The position numbers and the translations under genes are program-made. Positions 18,170 to 25,876 of a stretch of 64,000 bases of DNA are shown one piece after another. The notes under the pieces are model-generated. The model was not told the origin of the DNA, made no database searches, and saw only the letters and a list, made by a program, of their open reading frames with translations. Source of the DNA: a bacterium (GTDB lineage: Bacteria > Zhuqueibacterota > QNDG01 > JAGLOF01); NCBI GenBank assembly GCA_023139105.1, contig JAGLOF010000011.1, positions 1 through 64,000 on the forward strand, given 5' to 3'. Numbering within the stretch: position 1 is the stretch's first letter; each line of letters starts with the position of its first letter.

Positions 18170-19423
18170 TTATTTTACAAGTACCATTTTTTTATTATGG
18201 ATAAATCCATTTGCAGCTAATTGATAAATATAAGAGCCGGCAGATAATTTACCACTATTAAAATTTACACTGTATTGCCCACCACCTTTTATTTCATCAA
18301 CTAATATCGCAACTTCTTTGCCACAGACATTATAGACTTTCAATGTTACAAAACTTTTTTGCGAAATTGTAAAATCAATAGTTGTTGAAGGATTGAAGGG
18401 ATTAGGAAAATTTTGTGCTAAAGTAAAATCAGTTGGCGGTTCACTGGCATAAAAATTTTCTACTGCAGTACTACTGCTAGTATGAAAAATCTTACCATGC
18501 TCTCCCACAACCCAACCTGAATTTGAATCAGCAAAATATACACATTTTAGATCATCGGTAATTCCAAAATCTTCGACATCCCAATCCTTTCCTCCATTTG
18601 TGGTAAAAATGACCGTACCTTCTGTTCCAACTCCCCAACCGTTATTTTCATCAGTAAAAGAGACACTTTTAAGTGTTTGATTGGTTTTGGGAAATTGAAA
18701 ATTCCAGTTAATACCCCCATCAGTGGTATGTAAGATTGCAGCAGAACCACCCAATGCCCAACCTATTTTGGAATCAACAAAATGAACGCCCTTAAGGGAC
18801 CGGCTGGTTCCGGAATATTGAGAACTCCAGCTGCTGCCTCCATCAGTCGTAATTAGAATTGTTCCATAATTTCCTACTACCCATCCGGAATCAGGATTAG
18901 TAAAATAGATACAGTTCAAACTATTTGTCGTTCCTGTAATTTGTTCAATCCAATTGCTGCCCCCATCTATGGTGTGAAGCATAACTGATGGTTCACCTCC
19001 AACTGCCCAGCCTGTATTAGCATCAATAAAACAAACGCTTTGCAGTTCACTATCCCCGCCGGAATCTTGAGTTTCCCAACTGTCTCCGCCATTTATAGTG
19101 TGAATAATTGTGCCGTGCTCCCCAACGATCCAGCCATTTTTAGCATTTAAGAAATATATACCTTTGAGCTCTACATTAGAAATTCCGGAAGCGAGAGTAA
19201 TCCAATTATTTCCACCATCTGTTGTACGTAAAAGAGTTGCCGGATCCCCGCCGCCGGCGACCCATCCGCTATCTGCATCTATAAAATGAACGCATATTAC
19301 ATCATGGTCTGTACCTGAATCTTGCAAATCCCAACCTTCTTGGGTATAGGCAGAAGTTACAAAAAAAATTAGCCCTAAAATGATAACGGCATTTTTTAAC
19401 ATAGTCATCTCCTTATTAATCAA
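18170..19423 (-). CDS. YCF48-like beta-propeller protein with C-terminal sorting domain
   Basis: Tandem repeats FxDxxxGWxVGxxGTIxxTxDGGxxW; C-terminus NFPNPFNPSTTIDFTISQ...KKMVLVK. Confidence 0.9.
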   Translation of the reverse strand: MINKEMTMLKNAVIILGLIFFVTSAYTQEGWDLQDSGTDHDVICVHFIDADSGWVAGGGDPATLLRTTDGGNNWITLASGISNVELKGIYFLNAKNGWIVGEHGTIIHTINGGDSWETQDSGGDSELQSVCFIDANTGWAVGGEPSVMLHTIDGGSNWIEQITGTTNSLNCIYFTNPDSGWVVGNYGTILITTDGGSSWSSQYSGTSRSLKGVHFVDSKIGWALGGSAAILHTTDGGINWNFQFPKTNQTLKSVSFTDENNGWGVGTEGTVIFTTNGGKDWDVEDFGITDDLKCVYFADSNSGWVVGEHGKIFHTSSSTAVENFYASEPPTDFTLAQNFPNPFNPSTTIDFTISQKSFVTLKVYNVCGKEVAILVDEIKGGGQYSVNFNSGKLSAGSYIYQLAANGFIHNKKMVLVK

Positions 19424-19581
19424 ACGCTAAACCCTTTGTTACGTATTTACAGTATCAAACTTTAAAACTATACATATTATCGTTTGCACTGTTTAAGTAT
19501 CATTTAAACGGTTTCACAAATTTCATTACCTTACTTGAATTTCGACGGGAGTTAAAAACAACATTACACAACAAGTCTATA

Positions 19582-20346
19582 CTATTTTAGACAATCCTTA
19601 CTACAATTCACCCTGCACTCGCCGCAGGCAATACAGCGGGATTTGTCCAGCACAGGTTTCTCCCCTTTTTTTGATATTTTCAACGCATCCATGCCACATT
19701 TACTTGCGCAGAGTCCACAATCGGTGCAATTCTCTCCAGGTTTTATTTTAAATAAGCCAATCCTGGAAACAATACTTAAGAGTGCGCCGACTGGGCAAAC
19801 ATATTTACAAAATGGACGAAAGACAAACAGGCTGCTAATGAGGATTACAATTAAAAACCCCAAAGCAAAAGGCGGCCCCATTAAATTGAATACTACTTTG
19901 AAAGGGCTGACCGCGGAGGTAAATACCTTCGCATGAAAAAGAATCGGGACTGCGATGAGGGCAAAAAGCACCAGGTAGGGGATTTTCCGCAGCCAGTTGT
20001 CCAGCTTTTCCGGAATTTTCAGGTGCAGTTCTTTCCGATAGAGCAGCTCCTGGATGATGCCCTTGGGACAGACCCAGCCGCAGAAGATCGGCCCCAGGAA
20101 AAAAGCAGGAACGACCACAACAGCCAGTTTAATCCAGAAGGGCAGCGTTTTTACAAAATCCAACGGGGCCATTAAAATATTCTGAATGGCGCCTATGGGT
20201 GACGGACAGCCCATCTGCAGGAATCCAAGTACAGCCAGCGATCCCAGCATGACAATCCAACGAACAGCCCGTTTCTTCATAAAAAAACCGGCAATTGCTA
20301 CAGCCATAAAAACAATATATGTCAAATTCTCAGCAGAAATATTCAT
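19582..20346 (-). CDS. NapH/MauN-like 4Fe-4S membrane protein
   Basis: GPIFCGWVCPKGIIQELLYRKELH, FRPFCKYVCPVGALLS, then CTDCGLCASKCGMDA and CIACGECRVNCSKDC. Confidence 0.9.
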   Translation of the reverse strand: MNISAENLTYIVFMAVAIAGFFMKKRAVRWIVMLGSLAVLGFLQMGCPSPIGAIQNILMAPLDFVKTLPFWIKLAVVVVPAFFLGPIFCGWVCPKGIIQELLYRKELHLKIPEKLDNWLRKIPYLVLFALIAVPILFHAKVFTSAVSPFKVVFNLMGPPFALGFLIVILISSLFVFRPFCKYVCPVGALLSIVSRIGLFKIKPGENCTDCGLCASKCGMDALKISKKGEKPVLDKSRCIACGECRVNCSKDCLK

Positions 20347-20377
20347 CCCTTTTCCCTTTTTACTTTTTACTTAAAAC

Positions 20378-21622
20378 TTACAATACTATCCGCGTCTCAA
20401 ATTTAATCTGCTGAGTACGGGCAAGTTCTTCACCCAGGTTCAGTACAGAATAGACCAGCCAAAAACGCCTGCCTTCAGTGATCTTTACCATGAGACCGAC
20501 ATCCAGCTCATCAGATATTGAATCAAGCGAATGACGATCAAGGCGACGGAAATAATCAACCTGTCCCTGCAGATGGCTGCTGAAGGCGGGATTCCATTTG
20601 TGTTTTAAGCCAAGGATCAATCCATGATATGCGTTATAACGCATACGCTCACCCCAGCGACTACGCTCAAATATCGGTGAGAAAACTGCTTTATCATGTC
20701 CTGATCCATACTGAAGACCCCAACGACTCTGCAGACCGCCCAATTTCGTTTTCCATAATTTCTGAATGAGAAACGATGCTCCAATTGCATTATCCATAAC
20801 TGTACTGATCTCATCGGGCCGCTGCATGGCTAATTCTCCAAAATAACTAACTCCCCTACCCAAAGAACCATTTATGTAGAGGCTGGCAAAGGTGGCAGAC
20901 CGGCTTAAACCACCGGCATTTGGAGCAAGTTGGCGCATGACCAAAAGTGACGCACGCTGGCGGCCGAGCCACCGCGCTGAGAGCGTACCGCCAAATGCGG
21001 AGAGATCACCCCAATCCGATGAGCAAAGGTTTTTCCAGCAGGCGAGATGTTCAATCACCTCCTTTTTCTGGCAGGCTCTGGCAGCATCTACAGCCAGGGC
21101 CCCGCCGAAAAAACTTCCCTTTAATTTGCCGAATTCCCAATTCAATTCGCCGCCGTCAAACCAGTGGTTCAGAACGAGTCCATTGCCGTAGGCCAGGTTC
21201 TGACGGCCCAAGCGAAACAGAAAATCACCCGGAGTCCATTCCAGAAAGGCCTGTTTCAAAGTAAAATAAACACCTTCCTCATCAAACTGACAGGAAAAAT
21301 CACTCCTGTTCTCCCAACGCCGTACAACACCCTCGCCCAGCCAGAAGAGATTATCACCTATTTCACCCTGCACAAGCATATCCGCCGCGCCAAAGGCATA
21401 GCGTTTGTTCTGAAAAGATTGAGACGTTTCATCATATTTATTAACGCCATAGAGAAAGGAGCGCAGCTCAACTCCCCAGGAGATACCAACGTCGCCAATA
21501 TCACGTAAATTCCCCGGTAAAAGTGAGGGGCAATCCTGTGCAGAGACATCCACGCGCCAGAGGGTCAGAGCTGTAAAAAAGCCGAGGAGTAACCGGCCTG
21601 ATCTACCAGAATTCATCATCAT
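20378..21622 (-). CDS. Predicted outer-membrane beta-barrel (porin-like)
   Basis: Signal peptide; FLEWTPGDFLFRLGRQNLAYGNGLVLNHWFDGGELNWEFGKLKGSFFGG resembles alginate-export-type barrels; alternating-strand sequence to the C-terminus. Confidence 0.7.
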   Translation of the reverse strand: MMMNSGRSGRLLLGFFTALTLWRVDVSAQDCPSLLPGNLRDIGDVGISWGVELRSFLYGVNKYDETSQSFQNKRYAFGAADMLVQGEIGDNLFWLGEGVVRRWENRSDFSCQFDEEGVYFTLKQAFLEWTPGDFLFRLGRQNLAYGNGLVLNHWFDGGELNWEFGKLKGSFFGGALAVDAARACQKKEVIEHLACWKNLCSSDWGDLSAFGGTLSARWLGRQRASLLVMRQLAPNAGGLSRSATFASLYINGSLGRGVSYFGELAMQRPDEISTVMDNAIGASFLIQKLWKTKLGGLQSRWGLQYGSGHDKAVFSPIFERSRWGERMRYNAYHGLILGLKHKWNPAFSSHLQGQVDYFRRLDRHSLDSISDELDVGLMVKITEGRRFWLVYSVLNLGEELARTQQIKFETRIVL

Positions 21623-22428
21623 GTGACTCCATCCTGAATGGCTTCAAAACGGCAAGCGGAAACACAGGCCTCACAACCGTTACACTCAATTTTATCGATA
21701 GCTGCAGTCTGCTTGACCATTACCAGGGCATCGTATGTACAGGCATCGACACAGGTGCCGCAAAAAATACATGTGTCCAGATTAAATGATGGCGTCGACT
21801 TTTCTCCTTCCACCGCTTCATGCGTGCAGGCCTCTTTGCAATTTCCGCAGGCCGTACATTTCTCTTCATCAATATGCACCTTGGCGGATTCAATTGCATT
21901 TCTCGAGCAGACCGCGAGACAATCACCGCATCGCTGGCAGAGCGATGTGTTAATCTGTGCCTTTCCCCCACCGAGAGTGATCGCACCGTAAGGACAAGCC
22001 GGGACACAGTCACCGCACTTGTTGCATCGACTGTTGACGGAATAGTGATCGGGGTTATAGGCAATGGCATCTTCTTCACAGGCGGGTATGCAATCACCGC
22101 AGCCCACACAACTATGCTGTAAAATAGTGAATGGACTGGGAACCCCGGACACCGCATCCACAGGACAGGCAGTTCTGCAATCGCCGCAACCTGTACATTT
22201 TGAGGCGTCCACTTCAAAATGAGACTTCTCCGGCAGCGCAATTGCTTCACGGGGACACAATTCCACGCATTCTCCGCACCCTGTGCAGGCAATTCCATCA
22301 ATACGCATGTATGGTGCAAGTAAAGAATTGTTCAAACTGCAACTGGTGAAAGGAATCAAGGTTGTACTTGCTACAAGCCCTACTCCTTTGAGCGATCTAG
22401 ATAAAAATTCTCTTCTGGCTAAATTCAT
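21619..22428 (-). CDS. Polyferredoxin with eight CxxCxxCxxxC motifs and Tat-type signal
   Basis: ARREFLSRSLKGVG signal; CTGCGECVELC, CTGCGDCRTAC, CVGCGDCIPAC, CNKCGDCVPAC, CQRCGDCLAVC, CTACGNCKEAC, CIFCGTCVDAC, CNGCEACVSAC. Confidence 0.93.
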   Translation of the reverse strand: MNLARREFLSRSLKGVGLVASTTLIPFTSCSLNNSLLAPYMRIDGIACTGCGECVELCPREAIALPEKSHFEVDASKCTGCGDCRTACPVDAVSGVPSPFTILQHSCVGCGDCIPACEEDAIAYNPDHYSVNSRCNKCGDCVPACPYGAITLGGGKAQINTSLCQRCGDCLAVCSRNAIESAKVHIDEEKCTACGNCKEACTHEAVEGEKSTPSFNLDTCIFCGTCVDACTYDALVMVKQTAAIDKIECNGCEACVSACRFEAIQDGVT

Positions 22429-22431
22429 CTG

Positions 22432-22842
22432 TTACTCTCTACTCTTCTTAATCTCTTCATTCACGGCCACCATTGTATCCAATACGGCTACTTTCCATTC
22501 GGCAGCAGAAATTCCTTTCTTGGAACATTCCCGAATAACTTCTAGTTTTGCATCACCGATTTTTGTTGATTTCAATATTAAAACAATTGAGTAGGTTCCA
22601 CGCTTCTCTTTGCTCCAACTACTCTGTTTAATAAGTTCAAAATTTTTCAGATTAAAGCGGGTGTCGTCTAGCTCAATAACACAACGTCTGTGCTCATAAA
22701 TCACTTGCACCTTGACTTCAATAATCTCTCCAACTGTAGTTTGTTTAACCTTTGACTCAAACTTATAGTGACATGCCATCAGTGGATTAGAAAAAACAAA
22801 TACGAGCATCAGCACAATACCCGGAATTAAAAACTTCTTCAT
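22432..22842 (-). CDS. Small secreted protein of unknown function, first gene of the Fe-S cluster operon
   Basis: Signal peptide MKKFLIPGIVLMLVFVFSNPLMA, 4 nt from the next gene. Confidence 0.65.
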   Translation of the reverse strand: MKKFLIPGIVLMLVFVFSNPLMACHYKFESKVKQTTVGEIIEVKVQVIYEHRRCVIELDDTRFNLKNFELIKQSSWSKEKRGTYSIVLILKSTKIGDAKLEVIRECSKKGISAAEWKVAVLDTMVAVNEEIKKSRE

Positions 22843-22898
22843 GATATACCTCCTTTATTTAAACAGCATCTTACATTTCTCTTTCGACAGCATGTATT

Positions 22899-22914
22899 TT
22901 CAATTATTGTGCCA
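22899..22914 (-). promoter_or_regulatory. Candidate sigma-54-like promoter with imperfect -12
   Basis: Minus strand TGGCAC-AATAA-TTGAA: perfect -24, -12 has A in place of C. Confidence 0.4.
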
Positions 22915-23000
22915 AAAAAGCACAACGTCTCAATACATTATATAAGCCTATATTTAACAAGAACTTAGAGTCTCTATTATTATTTATATATCCTATTAAA

Positions 23001-23041
23001 CTTCGACGACATTGTCGAACAGCCCGTCAAAATAGTCGAAG
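23001..23041. promoter_or_regulatory. Third occurrence of the TTCGAC...GTCGA motif
   Basis: TTCGAC-gacatt-GTCGAA followed by AGTCGAA at nearly the same offset as in 10193-10235. Confidence 0.5.
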
Positions 23042-23094
23042 CTGTTTTTTCTTAAATCGAATCGACATAAATAGAAATGCAAATCATAATCCAC

Positions 23095-23225
23095 AATTTT
23101 ATTTCGATGATAATAGAAATAAAATTAACATTGGCCATTTCATTGAATATATTTATTTCGATCATAATAGAAATAAATTGACACTGGCCATTTCATTGAT
23201 TATATTTATTTCGATTACTGTCGAA
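23095..23225 (+). promoter_or_regulatory. Tandemly duplicated operator/promoter units upstream of the ArsR-fusion gene
   Basis: AATTTTATTTC-n10-GAAATAAAATT + TTAACA-n17-TATATT, then ATTTATTTC-n10-GAAATAAAT + TTGACA-n17-TATATT, then TTCGA-n6-TCGAA. Confidence 0.85.
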
Positions 23226-23245
23226 TTAAAATAGAGCGTACACAC

Positions 23246-24220
23246 ATGAAACATAACCTCAGGCTCAACCTGCTGAAAGCCATAGCCGACCCCTCTCGCC
23301 TCCGGCTTTTGGATGCACTTCTTAAAGGACCACAATGCCTGGAAGAGCTTACCCAACGTCTGGCACTGGCTCCTTCCACTGTCTCCTTCCACCTGAAAAA
23401 ATTGGAACACGCCAAACTGGTTAACAAGCTTCGAGATCAATATTATACTGTCTATACTCTAAATGTAGACAAGCTCAACATACGGCTCCGTGACTTGGTG
23501 GAAACACCTGAAGAAGAACATAATGTACAGGACCAACGCCTGGAACAACGGCGCGTTCAGGTATTGAAAACTTTTTTTGAGGGGAATCTACTAAAACAGT
23601 TGCCAGTACAAAAAAAGAAACAACGCATTGTACTGGATATATTTGCAGCCGATTTTAAAACCAAGAAAGATTATTCCGAAAACGAAGTCAACCGGATCAT
23701 TCAGGAACGTTTTAACGATTATGTCCTCATCCGTCGATTATTAGTGGACCAGGGCGACATGGATCACAATCAGGGTTTTTACCGCCGCTCAGGGCAAAAG
23801 GCACAACCGGATATATCCTTACCTAAAACAAACATTGAGACCGAGATAAAAAACGACGAAAAGAAAAAACATAAAACTGCATGGCAGCCATATGAAATAC
23901 GGAAGAAAGAAGCAGGCATCTGGAAGATCACATGTTTGGCAAATGGAAAGTTTCTCCTTGGCAGCAACCTGGATATAAATGGTCCCTTTAGCCGGCACCG
24001 CGCCATGCAATCAATTGAAAACCACCCTATAAAAGCCATTCAGCATGACTGGAATCAATTTGGTAAAGAGGGTTTTAACTTTGAGGTACTTGAAACTATT
24101 TCTAAAAAAGCTGAAGCCTCCTTTAATCAGACCCACCAACTAAAAACCTTAAAACAAAAATGGATAGATAAAATGATGCCCTTAAAAGGCCAATGGTACA
24201 ATGAAGGCGAACCATTTTAA
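23246..24220 (+). CDS. ArsR-family HTH - DUF2087-like - GIY-YIG-like fusion regulator
   Basis: N-term KAIADPSRLRLLDALLKGPQCLEELTQRLALAPSTVSFHLKKLE; middle RIVLDIFAADFKTKKDYSENEVNRII...LVDQGDMDHNQGFYRR; C-term GIWKITCLANGKFLLGSNLDINGPFSRHR...DWNQFGKEGFNFEVLE. Confidence 0.85.
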   Translation: MKHNLRLNLLKAIADPSRLRLLDALLKGPQCLEELTQRLALAPSTVSFHLKKLEHAKLVNKLRDQYYTVYTLNVDKLNIRLRDLVETPEEEHNVQDQRLEQRRVQVLKTFFEGNLLKQLPVQKKKQRIVLDIFAADFKTKKDYSENEVNRIIQERFNDYVLIRRLLVDQGDMDHNQGFYRRSGQKAQPDISLPKTNIETEIKNDEKKKHKTAWQPYEIRKKEAGIWKITCLANGKFLLGSNLDINGPFSRHRAMQSIENHPIKAIQHDWNQFGKEGFNFEVLETISKKAEASFNQTHQLKTLKQKWIDKMMPLKGQWYNEGEPF

Positions 24221-24428
24221 AGCAACTTTACTGCCACGGGTATACACCAAACTCTTCTTATCAATACTCAAACAGAACAACTATTTTCCTTGTCTCTTTA
24301 GTAATCATCCAGTATCCACACCAATTAAAAAAATTTTATCTGATTTTCAGAAAAATGTCAGGGTAATTACTTTTACACACGTATCCTTTATCGAAATATC
24401 CAATAAATGCAAATACGGGAGAACTGTT

Positions 24429-25742
24429 TTGAAATTCAAATTATACTTCTTATTTATCATTGTGGCTTTAATAGCAGCTTGCGATCCGTCTTCGGGTATC
24501 AATGTAAAACCACAACCTGTTTCAGTCTCATTAGAAATCTTTTCTGGCAATAACCAATCCGGCAATGCCGGAGAGCTACTGCCAGCTCCTGTTGTCATCA
24601 GTGTCATTGATGCCAACCATGAAACAATAGCAAATTGTCAAATCACACTTCGCATTATAGAAGGGACCGGTGTTCTGAGCGACACACTCATTTCAACTGA
24701 TTCCCAGGGAAACATATCTGTAGAATGGCAGATTGGGTCAAATTACAATAGTATTGAAGCATTATCTCTATCAGAAGATTATCCGGCTCAGCCATCGTAT
24801 ATTTATGCTTCCAGTCAGAATCCCACAGGCATCAGCCAGATTAGAACCTTGAACAGCTTGGCACTAGTGGATGGATTATACACCTTATCATTGTATGGTG
24901 ATTTCACTGAACACTGGAATCAACGAAACAATTTGATTGTCAGCACCTGGGGAACGGCCGGTACTCAAGGCCACCTTTCACCCCACAATTGTAGTCTTTT
25001 CACAGCCTTTGGTACAACAGAGTCATCCATTTACGGAAGAAACACTGACAGCCCTGAATCACATATCTTGGTAAGTCGATACACTCCGCCCAGAGGTTAT
25101 ACTTCTATTTCTTTTTCACGCATCTTTGAAGTTGGTTATGATTATTTTGAAGATCTGGCAGCCCTGCCACTAAATCAAAGAAGAGGCCTTTTTAATATGG
25201 CTCAATCTATGATAGATGGTATGAATGAAAAAGGTGTGACTATTGCCGTGGCCGATATAACACGATCAGCCTATAATCCTGACAGTAGTAAAGAAACAAT
25301 ATTTTCTCTCTATCTCATGCGTAAAGTTTTGGATAATGCCGGAAATCTTCAGGAAGCCATTGACATAATAAAGGCATGCAATCCCTGGGATGGAAGCATG
25401 AACGTATTCCACAGCCAATTCCTGATTGCTGATCCTGACAGCTCAGTTCATATGAAATGTGTAAACGGATCTTTTGTTTTTGAGCACAATACAGTGGCAT
25501 ATCAAACTGCCGGCCACAGGCATACCGAAACATTTTCATTACTTAAGAACTACAATGGGAATATTCAATGGGATAGAGGGATGGATATTCTGGAACATGT
25601 ATCAGTAGATCCGACATCCTCCCAATATCCATATCCTACCATATACTCCAACATTTTTGACATGAAAGCAGCAAAAGTGTACACTGTGTTAAATAGAAAT
25701 TATTCACAGACTATTGAATTTGATCTTCATAATGAATTCTAA
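24429..25742 (+). CDS. Lipoprotein with Big-1-like module and C45/linear-amide (Ntn) hydrolase domain
   Basis: Lipobox LIAACDPSSG; CSLFTAFGTTESSIYGRNTD resembles the nucleophile region of C45/choloylglycine-hydrolase-type enzymes; TTG start inferred. Confidence 0.7.
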   Translation: MKFKLYFLFIIVALIAACDPSSGINVKPQPVSVSLEIFSGNNQSGNAGELLPAPVVISVIDANHETIANCQITLRIIEGTGVLSDTLISTDSQGNISVEWQIGSNYNSIEALSLSEDYPAQPSYIYASSQNPTGISQIRTLNSLALVDGLYTLSLYGDFTEHWNQRNNLIVSTWGTAGTQGHLSPHNCSLFTAFGTTESSIYGRNTDSPESHILVSRYTPPRGYTSISFSRIFEVGYDYFEDLAALPLNQRRGLFNMAQSMIDGMNEKGVTIAVADITRSAYNPDSSKETIFSLYLMRKVLDNAGNLQEAIDIIKACNPWDGSMNVFHSQFLIADPDSSVHMKCVNGSFVFEHNTVAYQTAGHRHTETFSLLKNYNGNIQWDRGMDILEHVSVDPTSSQYPYPTIYSNIFDMKAAKVYTVLNRNYSQTIEFDLHNEF

Positions 25743-25760
25743 ATCTCCCATTTTACCCTC

Positions 25761-25790
25761 GTCCCCCCGCAGCTTTCAACGCGGGGGGAC
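25761..25790. terminator. Strong hairpin
   Basis: GTCCCCCCGC-agctttcaac-GCGGGGGGAC. Confidence 0.7.
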
Positions 25791-25828
25791 ACCCGTTTTC
25801 CAAAAATATAAATCTGAATCTTTACCAA

Positions 25829-25858
25829 CAAAAACAGGCGACCATTACCATCGCCTGT
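25829..25858 (-). terminator. Rho-independent terminator for the M28 peptidase gene
   Basis: ACAGGCGA-tggtaatgg-TCGCCTGTTTTTG on the minus strand. Confidence 0.75.
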
Positions 25859-25876
25859 AAATAAAATCTTCTCATA

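Noticed and set aside
18170-19423. Repeat-rich DNA as a possible repeat element
   Set aside because: The periodicity is explained by YCF48-type protein repeats in a clean reading frame.
21720-22319. 199-aa minus-strand ORF within the polyferredoxin gene
   Set aside because: Alternate frame of the same strand; the Cys-motif frame is clearly the real gene.
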